From assembly GCA_910589195.1 (NCBI GenBank), contig CAJUTC010000013.1:10016-74015 (forward strand): a DNA stretch of 64,000 nucleotides, in the 5' to 3' direction. The position numbers and the translations under genes are program-made. Positions 1 through 8,717 of this stretch are shown here, piece after piece. Numbering within the stretch: position 1 is the first letter of the stretch; each line of letters starts with the position of its first letter. The notes under the pieces are model-generated. The model saw only the letters and a program-made list of their open reading frames with translations, did no database searches and had not been told where the DNA came from. This stretch comes from an uncultured Lachnospiraceae bacterium. GTDB taxonomy: Bacteria > Bacillota > Clostridia > Lachnospirales > Lachnospiraceae.

Positions 1-425
1 TCCATACACCAGTCATACAGCCTGCAGTCAATCATCTCTATGGTATACTGGGAAGGAACCGAAGCAACGGCAGACTCCAGCTTTCTTCTGTCAAATAGAT
101 CCCCTTCCTTTTTAATGGCATACCGGGTTACTTTTTTTGCCTGTTCTCCATAAACCTGCTGGATTGCTTCTGACCAGCTTTTGTTTCCCGGAACCATAAT
201 AATAAAGTCCTTCTGGCACTTTTTCGGCCTTTTCCGGATCAGGTCTTTGTTTACTTCTCCGGCATAAAAACAAAAATCACCTAATATTGCCATAGCAGAC
301 TGCGGATGTTCCAAATTATCTGCATAAACTTCTCCCATTACCTTCTGTAAGCAGGACCAGATTATGGTATCATTTTCATTCTGAAAAAGAATTTCTGCTT
401 TTAATGTATCTTGTAATTGCAACAT
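1..425 (-). CDS. GNAT-type acetyltransferase, N-terminal part (cut by window edge)
   Basis: The frame is open from an ATG at 425 down to base 1, so the 3' half lies outside the window; 141 codons are visible with no stop. The visible part resembles the N-terminal half of the clostridial 'GNAT acetyltransferase' family (PF12746 type), with a segment GDFCFYAGE at about residues 50-58. The acetyl-CoA-binding GNAT fold would be in the missing part, so catalytic residues cannot be checked. An AGGAAAGGA stretch lies about 10 bases upstream of the ATG. Substrate unknown. The family call rests on recognition of the N-terminal pattern only. Confidence 0.6.
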   Translation of the reverse strand, partial: MLQLQDTLKAEILFQNENDTIIWSCLQKVMGEVYADNLEHPQSAMAILGDFCFYAGEVNKDLIRKRPKKCQKDFIIMVPGNKSWSEAIQQVYGEQAKKVTRYAIKKEGDLFDRRKLESAVASVPSQYTIEMIDCRLYDWCM

Positions 426-577
426 GGCCAATCTTATCCTTTCCTAAATTTTCATACCTTCCGCTATGGGCGCACTGTCACGAAAGAACAGCCTGCAGGC
501 ACATATGCTCTTTGGATTCGTTCCGCCTGCCCGATGGCGGATTTTTATTGGATAGCCCTTGCCGCTTTCTATCTGTC

Positions 578-1177
578 CTAATCCGGCTGCTGCCCATCGT
601 GTGCATTCCACTGGCATTCTAATATCTCCATATCAGAAAATACTGCTTTAAAAGAAGATTCTTCCGGAGAACAGGCATAGATCCCAAATTGGATTTTTCC
701 TTTCCCGCTATGCATATGGCAAATACGCATTTGGTGAAACTTTGCCCCATCTTCTGAGTACTCAATGCAATAATCATCTTCTCTCCGGCTAAACCGATAC
801 CATATTGATTTTACTGAGGCATCAATTTCCGTAGTTGCCCAATCTGAATACCCCTGATTTGTTACTACACTTCCCAAATGCTGATATTCTTCATTTTCAT
901 ATTCGACAGAGCCTTTCAGCCAGTTTTCACTATCCAGATACATAACAATGCCGCACTGGTCAAACCGATGATGGCTTTCATCAAATTCCGTCTTAACGAC
1001 AAAACTAAAATATTGTTCTTCCGTTTCCATCTGAAAAACAGGAGCATTATCATTTTGAAAATGATAATAGGTTCGCTGCCATAAATCCGTATGCGGTTTT
1101 GTGATAATTTCTATCCTTCCATCCTTTATTTCATAACTCTTTGGCTCTCTCGTCCATTTGAATTTGATAAAATCCAT
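578..1177 (-). CDS. DUF1349 family protein (concanavalin A-like fold)
   Basis: A 199-residue cytosolic protein with no signal peptide or membrane segment. The pattern DQCGIVMYLDSENWLKGSVEY followed by a paired SDWATTEI and IQFGIYACSPEES region is typical of the DUF1349 family, which adopts a jelly-roll, concanavalin A-like fold. The biochemical role of the family is not established. The ATG at 1177 has a GGAGG box six bases upstream. It is separated from the GNAT gene by about 150 bases on the same strand, so the two may share a transcript, but no functional link is evident. Confidence 0.75.
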   Translation of the reverse strand: MDFIKFKWTREPKSYEIKDGRIEIITKPHTDLWQRTYYHFQNDNAPVFQMETEEQYFSFVVKTEFDESHHRFDQCGIVMYLDSENWLKGSVEYENEEYQHLGSVVTNQGYSDWATTEIDASVKSIWYRFSRREDDYCIEYSEDGAKFHQMRICHMHSGKGKIQFGIYACSPEESSFKAVFSDMEILECQWNAHDGQQPD

Positions 1178-2118
1178 ATTTCCTCCATAACCTTACCATT
1201 ATTTTTAAATATTTCTAATTATTTTCAAATTTCATAAAAGCACATTCAATCCAGTCAAATCCTATCTGCCAACACGACACATTTAACTTTATAAAAGTAC
1301 AAAACGATTAAACCCGCAAAAATTTTCCATATAATCAAAAGGATATTCGTAAATGATTCGAAAGCACCTGCCAAAAAGCAGATGCTTCCTTTTATCCTGT
1401 TTGAAATTGCTTTCCGCCAGATGTGCGTCCTATTTTGCAGAAATTACTTGATTGCCCTTTCTCCTCCCATAAGGGCTGTCATTTCCTCAATCCGCTCCAA
1501 AGGAAATGGAGGTTCACACAATGGTTTCATGGCAATGGACATAAGCTTCATAGGATTATCGTCTGCTGCCACACGGTTTGATGATAATTCTTTTCATACA
1601 TCTTCCGTTTATTTTCACGGTTCATTTCTTTTTCCTCCTGAAAGTTTTCATGAGCAACTTTCCGGGAGGTTTGCCGGGTTACTGTATGCAAGCTTCCCGG
1701 CCTGATACAATGGTACCTCCGTTGTTACTCAAACAGCATTCTCCTTCCTACTGCAAAATGTTATTGTTATCATGCGCATGACAGCCAGGTAACCTTTTAT
1801 GGTTCATTTATCTACGGACACAAACATACTGGCCATTCCAAGATTCGTATATTGCCACCCGCTTGGTTCAGTATAACAGATAACCGGAAGTTTGGCAATA
1901 ACCAGCAGTTCTGCCCATTGCTTGATTATTGTGTCACCTGTATAGTACACATTTTCCTTTATTCTACCATATATTCCCGTATTCCATAAAATTTTGTTTT
2001 AAAAACCCAAAATAAATGTTATGATAGAAACAGTGGATTTGAAAGAATCAAAGCTTATCTAACTTGCATACCTTTGGCCACCAACATTATGATGATTCAA
2101 ATAGCGAGGAAACTATCC
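1178..2118. other. Gene-poor stretch with decayed reading frames
   Basis: About 940 bases without a convincing intact gene. On the minus strand two short coherent frames stand out. One (about 1451-1597) encodes a piece ending RIEEMTALMGGERAIK. In the frame just before it there is a good start (MNRENKRKMYEKN), so one frameshift would join them. The other (1804-1950, GTG start) encodes a 48-residue piece containing TEPSGWQYTNLGMASMFVS. I do not recognise either. They look like remnants of genes rather than working ones. Confidence 0.35.
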
Positions 2119-3060
2119 ATGAATACAGGAGCTGTAATTTTAGCCGCCGGACATCATGTCCCCCAAGAACCATTTCAGCCTATGATGGCCATTGGAGGGA
2201 CTACTGTAATCCGCCGTATTATCATTCTGCTGAAACAGGCGGAAGTTAATCCCATCGTAGTCATTACCGGGCGCGACGGAGATAGCATCGAAAAGCACAT
2301 TTCAAAAATGCGGATCATCTGTCTGCGTAACCCGGATTATGAAACATCGCAAATGTATGACAGTATTACAATGGGGCTAAATTATATTGAAGATCTTTGT
2401 GACCGGGTTCTGATTCTCCCGGTAAAATATCCGTTATTTTTAGGAGATACCATTCAGCAACTTTTAAAAACGGGCAAACCGGCGGCATGTCCAGTCTATA
2501 ACGGCAGGCGAGGCCATCCCGTTCTGATCTCAAAAACGCTGATTCCCCATCTTCTCCACTACCACGGCCCCCGTGGGCTTGAGGGAGCACTGCGACAGGA
2601 TTCCATTAATCCCCTGGTAGAGGAAATCCCAGTAGAGGATCAGGGAATTATTCTATCGGTAGAGCGGGAGGCGGACTGCCTGGCTGGCAGCGATCGCTCC
2701 AGAAAAATCCCGCTCCACTGTGTCAGCCATTTATATCTGGAAAAAGACGAAATCTTTTTCGGCCCTGGAATTGCTCAGTTTTTAGGTCTGATTGACCATA
2801 CCGGTTCCATGCAGACTGCATGCAAGCAGATGCACATGTCCTACAGCAAAGGCTGGAAAATTGTAAAGGACGCAGAGAAACAAATGGGATTTCCACTTCT
2901 GGTTACAAAATCCGGCGGGTCAGACGGAGGATTCTCCCAGCTTACCCAAAAATCCAAGGATTATCTGACCCGGTATCTGGCTATGGAAAAGGAATTGGAG
3001 AAGGAAGCAAAACGCCTTTTTAAGCAATATTTCGGAAAGGAAGAAGAATCTGGGACATGA
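2119..3060 (+). CDS. MocA/MobA-like nucleotidyltransferase fused to ModE-type winged-helix domain
   Basis: A 313-residue protein with two domains. Residues 1-190 are a MobA/MocA-like nucleotidyltransferase: an LAAG loop at residues 8-11 and a long GRRGHPVLIS segment, as in enzymes that add CMP or GMP to molybdopterin. Residues about 205-300 match the N-terminal DNA-binding domain of ModE, with the pattern GPGIAQFLGLIDHTGSMQTA, then MSYSKGWKI and a GGSDGG wing. No molybdate-binding Mop domain is present. I place the start at the ATG at 2119, behind a GAGGA box; a TTG at 2074 would also be in frame. The stop overlaps the next gene (ATGA). Inferred role: cofactor maturation for a molybdenum hydroxylase and possibly transcriptional control. 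Confidence 0.8.
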   Translation: MNTGAVILAAGHHVPQEPFQPMMAIGGTTVIRRIIILLKQAEVNPIVVITGRDGDSIEKHISKMRIICLRNPDYETSQMYDSITMGLNYIEDLCDRVLILPVKYPLFLGDTIQQLLKTGKPAACPVYNGRRGHPVLISKTLIPHLLHYHGPRGLEGALRQDSINPLVEEIPVEDQGIILSVEREADCLAGSDRSRKIPLHCVSHLYLEKDEIFFGPGIAQFLGLIDHTGSMQTACKQMHMSYSKGWKIVKDAEKQMGFPLLVTKSGGSDGGFSQLTQKSKDYLTRYLAMEKELEKEAKRLFKQYFGKEEESGT

Positions 3061-3950
3061 TCGAACAAATACCAGCAAAACATATAATTACAAAAACGAA
3101 AAGCAGCAACTGGTTTGGATTGGATTATAATATGAATATCTATCATGGATGCTGTCATGGATGCATTTACTGTGACAGCCGTTCCTCCTGCTATCAAATC
3201 ACAGATTTTGACAATGTACGGGCAAAGGAACATGCTTTGACCATTATTCGGGATGATCTGCGCCGAAAAGTAAAAAAGGGCGTGATCGGAACGGGAGCCA
3301 TGAGCGATCCATATAATCCGTTTGAAGAAACGCTGACGCTTACCCGCCATGCCTTGGAATTAATTGATGCCTTTGGGTTCGGAATTGGGATCGCTACAAA
3401 AAGTACGCTGCTGTGGCGGGATACGGATATTCTGGAAAGTATCCGGGAGCATTCCCCAGTTCTCTTAAAAGTTACTATTACCACCCCAAAGGATAGCTTA
3501 TCCCAAATCATTGAACCTGGCGCGCCTTGTTCTTCCAAGCGGATGGAGCTGATTGCCCGTCTGGCGTCCAAAGGTCTATTTGCCGGAATTTTGCTGATGC
3601 CCGTCCTTCCTTTTATTGAAGATGCGAAAGAAGACATCCTGCGCCTGGTTTCCATGGCCCATGAGGCGGGAGCCCGCTTTATCTATCCTGCCTTTGGAAT
3701 GACCTTGCGGGGCAATCAGCGGGAATGGTATTTTGACTGTTTAGATCGGCTGTTTCCAGAAGAAAATCTTCGTTCCCGATATATAAGAACCTACAAAAAT
3801 TCCTATGAATGCGCCAGCCCCCATGCCAAGCTGCTGTGGAACGCCTTTTCCTCCGCATGTGAAGAGAAAAAAATCCTATATCGGATGCATGATATTATCC
3901 CAGCCTATAAAAGAGGTTATGAGTATACTCAGCTTAGTTTATTTGATTAA
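3057..3950 (+). CDS. SPL-family radical SAM protein
   Basis: A 297-residue radical SAM protein with the cluster cysteines C32-x3-C36-x2-C39 (sequence CCHGCIYC). The GAMSDPYNPFEE, IATKSTLLWRD and VTITT segments place it with the spore photoproduct lyase-like group of radical SAM enzymes (Rv2578c-like), not with MoaA. The reaction for this group is generally unknown. It overlaps the preceding MocA-ModE fusion gene by four bases, so the two are very probably translated together. No extra Fe-S domain is visible. Being tied to a molybdenum gene is suggestive of a cofactor or hydroxylase role, but that is inference. Confidence 0.85.
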   Translation: MIEQIPAKHIITKTKSSNWFGLDYNMNIYHGCCHGCIYCDSRSSCYQITDFDNVRAKEHALTIIRDDLRRKVKKGVIGTGAMSDPYNPFEETLTLTRHALELIDAFGFGIGIATKSTLLWRDTDILESIREHSPVLLKVTITTPKDSLSQIIEPGAPCSSKRMELIARLASKGLFAGILLMPVLPFIEDAKEDILRLVSMAHEAGARFIYPAFGMTLRGNQREWYFDCLDRLFPEENLRSRYIRTYKNSYECASPHAKLLWNAFSSACEEKKILYRMHDIIPAYKRGYEYTQLSLFD

Positions 3951-4085
3951 GCCTTCCTGCGTCTATCGGCACATCCATCACAGTTTCGGTATTTTTTTCT
4001 GTTCACAGTAAATTCTCCTAGACGAAACCAGCAATTTATGTCATAATCTGTGATAGCAAAAAAAATTTTTACCATGGAGGGAAAA

Positions 4086-5336
4086 ATGGCAGAAAAACGA
4101 ATCATTCAGGTTGAGGAAAAAGTGCCTTTCCGCATGCTGGTTCCTTTAAGCGTCCAGCATATGTTTGCCATGTTTGGCGCGTCTGTACTGGTGCCGTTTT
4201 TATTCGGCATCAATCCGGCTATTGTTTTATTTATGAACGGGATTGGAACGCTTCTTTTTATTTTTGTTACAAAAGGCAAGGCTCCAGCGTATCTAGGTTC
4301 CAGCTTTGCATTTTTAGCCCCTGCCGGAATTGTAATTGAGCACTTTGGCTACCCTTATGCCTTGGGCGGCTTTGTGGCAGTAGGCTTCTGCGGATGTATT
4401 CTGGCTTTTGTGGTTTACAAATTCGGAACAAAATGGATTGATATCGTCCTTCCTCCTGCCGCTATGGGGCCTGTGGTGGCTCTGATCGGCCTGGAGCTTT
4501 CCGGATCCGCTGCCAGCAACGCGGGGCTTTTGGATGAAGTCATCCGCCATCAAAACTTAATTGTATTTTTGATTACCTTGGGAATCGCTGTATTTGGAAA
4601 CATTTTATTCCGAGGGTTTTTATCGGTTATCCCCATCCTGATTGCGGTCATTGCCGGGTATGTGGCTGCCCTGGTTGTGGGAATCGTGGATTTTGGCCAA
4701 GTGGCGGCAGCCCCATTTTTTGCCCTTCCGAATTTTCAAGCTCCCAAATTTAGCGCGGAAGCCATCTTGATTATCCTGCCAGTTATCCTGGTCATTACAT
4801 CCGAGCACATCGGCCATCAGGTTGTTACCAGCAAGATTGTGGGCCGTGATCTGTTAAAAGAACCTGGCCTTCACCGTTCTCTTTTTGGTGATAACTTTTC
4901 TACTATGCTGTCTGGCTTTATCGGTTCCGTTCCCACCACGACTTATGGCGAAAATATCGGCGTTATGGCGGTAACCGGGGTTTACAGCGTATGGGTTATT
5001 GCCGGGGCAGCCATCCTATCTTTAATCTGTTCTTTTAGCGGAAAGCTGTCCACATTAATCAGTACCATTCCAGGCCCGGTAATTGGCGGGATTTCCTTCC
5101 TGCTGTACGGAATGATCGGCACCTCCGGTCTGCGGATCCTGGTCGATTCCAAGGTGGACTATGGCAATTCCCGAAATTTAAGTCTTACTTCCATAATCTT
5201 TGTAACCGGTCTTTCCGGAATTTCAATAAAAATCGGAAATATTGAACTTACCGGAATGGTTCTGGCCTGTGTTGTGGGTATGATTCTTAGCTTCGTATTT
5301 TATATGCTGGATCGGCTCCATTTGACAAACGATTAA
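4086..5336 (+). CDS. uraA: Uracil permease (NCS2 family)
   Basis: A 416-residue polytopic membrane protein, very close in pattern to E. coli UraA. It has SVQHMFAMFGASVLVPFLF near the N terminus, KAPAYLGSSFAFLAP, the TSEHIGHQVVTSKIVGRDLL segment with the family glutamate, and TTYGENIGVMAVTGVYS. NCS2 proteins of this subgroup import uracil with protons. The ATG at 4086 is preferred over an in-frame start 36 bases upstream because GGAGGG precedes it. It lies 135 bases after the radical SAM gene, perhaps with its own promoter. A related nucleobase is possible as substrate, but the match to UraA is strong. Confidence 0.9.
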   Translation: MAEKRIIQVEEKVPFRMLVPLSVQHMFAMFGASVLVPFLFGINPAIVLFMNGIGTLLFIFVTKGKAPAYLGSSFAFLAPAGIVIEHFGYPYALGGFVAVGFCGCILAFVVYKFGTKWIDIVLPPAAMGPVVALIGLELSGSAASNAGLLDEVIRHQNLIVFLITLGIAVFGNILFRGFLSVIPILIAVIAGYVAALVVGIVDFGQVAAAPFFALPNFQAPKFSAEAILIILPVILVITSEHIGHQVVTSKIVGRDLLKEPGLHRSLFGDNFSTMLSGFIGSVPTTTYGENIGVMAVTGVYSVWVIAGAAILSLICSFSGKLSTLISTIPGPVIGGISFLLYGMIGTSGLRILVDSKVDYGNSRNLSLTSIIFVTGLSGISIKIGNIELTGMVLACVVGMILSFVFYMLDRLHLTND

Positions 5337-5376
5337 AGAGGATATTCCTGGGCAGAGCCCCTTTCTTTTGTCTTTA
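5337..5376 (+). terminator. Possible weak terminator after uraA
   Basis: Just after the uraA stop, AAAG, AGGA-TAT-TCCT, GGGC-AGA-GCCC and CTTT can pair as two small hairpins closed by an outer stem, followed by CTTTTGTCTTT. The stems are short, so this is only a plausible terminator. Confidence 0.3.
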
Positions 5377-5518
5377 CAAAAGCATGCGTAAGTTTTATAA
5401 TAAACTTAGTTCACCAGTTCCGGGAGGAGTACAATTTTGTATAGCCGGTGTCCGGTCTCACACGAACAACCCCGGGAACACGCGGCTGCTGGTGTTCTAT
5501 TACATTGCTTTGCGATCC

Positions 5519-5564
5519 AAAAAAGGAAATGGAACCTGATTAAAACGGATTTTAGATCGGTTCC
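5519..5564 (-). terminator. Terminator of the molybdenum operon
   Basis: On the minus strand GGAACC and GGTTCC enclose an inner TAAAA-TCCG-TTTTA hairpin. After ATTTCC comes a run of six T. It lies about 25 bases past the xdhC-like stop codon, as expected for a Rho-independent terminator ending the eight-gene operon. Confidence 0.55.
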
Positions 5565-5586
5565 GGATAATCGGATTTTCATCATT

Positions 5587-6618
5587 TCATCTTACATTTC
5601 TCCCCATCCTCTCTGCCCTCACAAAAATCAGTTCACCCGCAATGCTGACAGCAATTTCTGCCGGTGTTTGGGCAAGGATTGTGGTTCCGATTGGCATGTG
5701 GCAGGCATCCAACTCCTCTTTTGAAAACCCGTCATTCATTAATTTCTCTGATACCACACGAATTTTATTTTTGCTTCCCATAACCCCAATGTAGCAGGGA
5801 TGGGCTGCCATTGCTTGCTTTTGGACGTAGTAGTCATACTGGTGCCCCCTTGTCATAATACAGACATAATCTTCACTCTTAATATCAATTAAATCTTCGA
5901 TATGTTCCAAACTTCCCACAACTGTCCGATCTGCCTGTGGAAAAACCTTTGGATTGGAAAATTCTTCCCTATCATCCATCACCACGCAAGAAAATCCCAC
6001 ATGGGCCAGCAATGGCACCAATTCCTGAGACACATGGCCTCCGCCAAATATATAAACCCTTCCATCCGTCACAAGTGGTTCTGCATAATACTTTCTTTGA
6101 TTCTGCTCCCATAAAACCATCTGCCTGCCTGCGCCTGGAATGGTAAGCCCATCTTTTTCAAACCCTTTATCCGTTATAGCTGATTCCAAAAGCAGTTCCA
6201 TCTTCCAGTTTTCCTCATCGGTCAGATCCCACAAAACCAATCCCTTTTCCCTGTTTTCCAGAGCTTCTAAAAGCCTATCGCAGAAAGAAAAAAACGGCCT
6301 GTTTTCCGGGCTGATGTATTGAAACAATACGGTGATATCTCCGCCGCACACCATCCCAATATCAGCTGCCTGGTTCCTGGTAAGGGAATACTCCCGGATA
6401 CCCGAAACTTTTTTCTCCATTAACTCCATAGCTTTTTTCATGGACTGAAATTCAACGGCTCCTCCGCCAATGCTTCCCTGGATCGTACCATCCTGCTTCA
6501 CCAGCATCTTAGCTCCCACTCCCCTGGGGGTAGAACCAGAGCTGGAAATAATTGTGGCTAAAACGGATCCTTCCTTTTCAGACAGGCTCTTTTTGACTTC
6601 CCCAAATAGCTCCCTCAT
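5587..6618 (-). CDS. XdhC/CoxI family molybdenum hydroxylase accessory protein
   Basis: A 343-residue protein with the two XdhC/CoxI regions. The N-terminal domain carries GSTPRGVGAKMLV and GSIGGGAVE. The C-terminal Rossmann-like domain carries YIFGGGHVSQELVPL, VVMDDREEF, TRGHQYD and the signature YIGVMGSKNKI. Proteins of this family bind the molybdenum cofactor and are needed for its sulfuration and insertion into xanthine dehydrogenase-type enzymes. It is the last gene of the molybdenum operon, about 140 bases after modC. The likely client is the xanthine dehydrogenase at 43-46.8 kb. Called xdhC in some genomes, but that symbol is also used for the Fe-S subunit, so none is given. Confidence 0.9.
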   Translation of the reverse strand: MRELFGEVKKSLSEKEGSVLATIISSSGSTPRGVGAKMLVKQDGTIQGSIGGGAVEFQSMKKAMELMEKKVSGIREYSLTRNQAADIGMVCGGDITVLFQYISPENRPFFSFCDRLLEALENREKGLVLWDLTDEENWKMELLLESAITDKGFEKDGLTIPGAGRQMVLWEQNQRKYYAEPLVTDGRVYIFGGGHVSQELVPLLAHVGFSCVVMDDREEFSNPKVFPQADRTVVGSLEHIEDLIDIKSEDYVCIMTRGHQYDYYVQKQAMAAHPCYIGVMGSKNKIRVVSEKLMNDGFSKEELDACHMPIGTTILAQTPAEIAVSIAGELIFVRAERMGRNVR

Positions 6619-6757
6619 TGCTTGTTGCTCCTTACTTTTTCTATATTAGCAATTGTAACCCTTCCCTTAAACCATGGGCAGACGGTATGTTCACCCCTGT
6701 GATACATGGGATTACTCCGCATTTGGCGGATCTGGTTATTCCATTGCTGCATCCATC

Positions 6758-7885
6758 TTACCGGTCATCTTTTAAAAGAAGGATTGCCCCCGGCTCCACT
6801 CGTAACCAGGGCGGAATGATTTTGGCCGCATCATGGCTGTATATGGTTTTTTCCCGTTTCCACCATAAACCGTTTTCCAATGTAAGATACCACTCAAATG
6901 GCATTTCAGAAATCCTGGGATTTGTTACTGGAATCAGGTTCGCATCCTCCCTGCCGGATAATTCTTCTGCTTCTGGTTGGGACAAAGCCATAAAATCATG
7001 GGCCCGGATCCCGATGGCTCCAATCTCCTCTGTCACCGGTTTTTCCGTAGTAAAAATAAGGCCTCCCCAGTCGAGCGCCAAAACCCGGTAAGGCCCTAGA
7101 GGGCGAATCCGGGAAATATTTTTGCACCCGGTAACTCTGGCGGCCTGGCAGGTAACCGGATTTTGAAACAGTTTCCTGGTTTCCCCAGACGCGAGCACCT
7201 TTCCCCGGCTCATCAGCAAAAGATGGCCGCAAAGCTGATAGGCTTCATCTCTGTCATGGGTTACCAGTATAGCAGGCTTTCCGCAGCTTTCCAGCACATT
7301 GAATAACGCAAGCCGCAGTTCTTCTTTTAAGTAAGCATCCATAGCAGAAAACGGCTCATCAAGCAGAAGAACCTGAGGCTCATAGGCTAAAAGCCTGGCT
7401 AAGGCTACCCTCTGCTGCTGTCCGCCAGATAACTGCCCTGGATAACGGTTTTCTAATCCATGTAAGCGGAACCGCTCCATCATTTCCTGTCCACGTTTTC
7501 GTCTGTTTCCAGGATAAGCCTCTGTTTTCCGGTTCATAAATCCAGCCATAATATTTTCTTCTACTGTCATATTGGGAAACAGGGCATAATTTTGAAACAG
7601 ATAGCCTACATTGCGTTTTCTGGGAGGAAGATTAACTTTCTTGTTTGAATCAAAGAAATCCTGGGTGAGAAGGGTTCCATCCTCTCCCTTTTTTTGAAGG
7701 CAGATTCTACCCGAATCAGGATCGGTAATCCCTGCTATGGATTTTAATGTCATACTTTTCCCGCACCCGGAAGGCCCCAAAATTCCAAGGCATCCTGTTT
7801 TTACAGAAAAAGAAACGGTTAGCAGATATTCCTTTAATGTTTTCCTAATATCAACCTCCAAGAGATCCTCATTTTCTTCTATCAT
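6758..7885 (-). CDS. modC: Molybdate ABC transporter ATP-binding protein
   Basis: A 375-residue ABC ATPase. Walker A is GPSGCGKS at about residues 36-43, the signature is LSGGQQQRVALARLL, Walker B is LLLDEPFSAMD, and the switch histidine lies in VTHDRDEA. The part after about residue 230 is a TOBE-like regulatory domain. It follows modB with a 17-base overlap and completes a modABC set that imports molybdate (or tungstate) at the cytoplasmic face of the membrane. The gene order and the surrounding cofactor genes make molybdate the natural substrate; sulfate or tungstate specificity cannot be excluded from sequence alone. Confidence 0.9.
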   Translation of the reverse strand: MIEENEDLLEVDIRKTLKEYLLTVSFSVKTGCLGILGPSGCGKSMTLKSIAGITDPDSGRICLQKKGEDGTLLTQDFFDSNKKVNLPPRKRNVGYLFQNYALFPNMTVEENIMAGFMNRKTEAYPGNRRKRGQEMMERFRLHGLENRYPGQLSGGQQQRVALARLLAYEPQVLLLDEPFSAMDAYLKEELRLALFNVLESCGKPAILVTHDRDEAYQLCGHLLLMSRGKVLASGETRKLFQNPVTCQAARVTGCKNISRIRPLGPYRVLALDWGGLIFTTEKPVTEEIGAIGIRAHDFMALSQPEAEELSGREDANLIPVTNPRISEMPFEWYLTLENGLWWKREKTIYSHDAAKIIPPWLRVEPGAILLLKDDR

Positions 7886-8555
7886 ACCGCCTTTTCCTTT
7901 CTGCCCACATGGATCCGTAATTCATAAGAACCACGGAGAAAAACGCAATTGCCGCAATTATAATCACATACCCATAAGCACGTTCCATATTTCCTGCTGC
8001 CACCTCGGAATAAACTGCCATAGGCAATGTTCTGGTCTTTCCCGCAATATTCCCCGCAATCATGGCAGTAGCACCGAATTCTCCTAATCCTCTGGAAAAC
8101 GCTAAGACTCCGCCGCTGACCACACCAGGCAACGCATTGGGAAACAACACGTTCCGGAAAATATTCCATTCGCTCATCCCTAAAGTTCTGGCTGCGTCAA
8201 TAAGATTGGTATCCACCTGCTCAAAAGCCCCTCTGGCCGATCGGTACATGAGTGGAAATGACATGACAACCGCCGCGATTACGGTAGCGCTCCAGGAAAA
8301 CGCAATCTTAATACCGAAATATGTGACAAAAAACTTCCCTATGGGCCGTTTCACCCCAAGCAAATATAGAAGGAAAAAGCCGGCAACTGTAGGCGGCAGC
8401 ACCAAAGGCAGTGTCAAAAGACCGTCACAAATTACTTTCCACTTTTTACTTTTCATGCGGACAACCGCCCAAGCCGCCAAAATTCCTAGAAAAAACGTTA
8501 CCATAATGGAAAGGCTTGCAGTCCGCAAAGAGATTAAAACAGGCGACCAATCCAT
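7869..8555 (-). CDS. modB: Molybdate ABC transporter permease
   Basis: A 228-residue membrane protein with about five to six transmembrane helices and the permease EAA-type loop DAARTLGMSEWNIFRNVLFP. The segments TLPLVLPPTVAGFFLLYLLG and GEFGATAMIAGNI are characteristic of ModB. The longest frame begins at 8636, but the ATG at 8555 has AGGAAGAG at the right distance and gives the normal ModB N terminus, so I use that. About 160 bases separate it from modA; that gap holds no recognisable gene. Confidence 0.92.
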   Translation of the reverse strand: MDWSPVLISLRTASLSIMVTFFLGILAAWAVVRMKSKKWKVICDGLLTLPLVLPPTVAGFFLLYLLGVKRPIGKFFVTYFGIKIAFSWSATVIAAVVMSFPLMYRSARGAFEQVDTNLIDAARTLGMSEWNIFRNVLFPNALPGVVSGGVLAFSRGLGEFGATAMIAGNIAGKTRTLPMAVYSEVAAGNMERAYGYVIIIAAIAFFSVVLMNYGSMWAERKRRYDRRK

Positions 8556-8717
8556 ACGATTCTCTTCCTTTCTGAAATTGCCCCTGTAATACCATGTCAG
8601 ATAAGCATGTAAATTCGTACTCCTCTGCCAGGCCATGTTTCAGCCAGAGATTAGCCAACAGTCTGCCAGAAACGACAATTGCCAACTCTCAATTACAAAA
8701 TGGAACCATTACCCAAC

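Noticed and set aside
1382..1705. Plus-strand frame of 107 codons in the left gap
   Set aside because: No ribosome site and no recognisable pattern; the minus strand shows the better gene remnants.
3194..3655. Long frame opposite the radical SAM gene
   Set aside because: A shadow of the conserved plus-strand gene; composition and lack of motifs fit antisense noise.
5437..5724. Plus-strand open frame starting at a TTG behind a GGGAGGAG box
   Set aside because: It runs antisense into the end of the conserved XdhC-like gene, crosses the operon terminator and has no protein-like pattern.
8556..8717. Open frame in the modA-modB gap, including an extended modB start
   Set aside because: ModB proteins do not have such an N-terminal extension, and a better start with a ribosome site exists at 8555.
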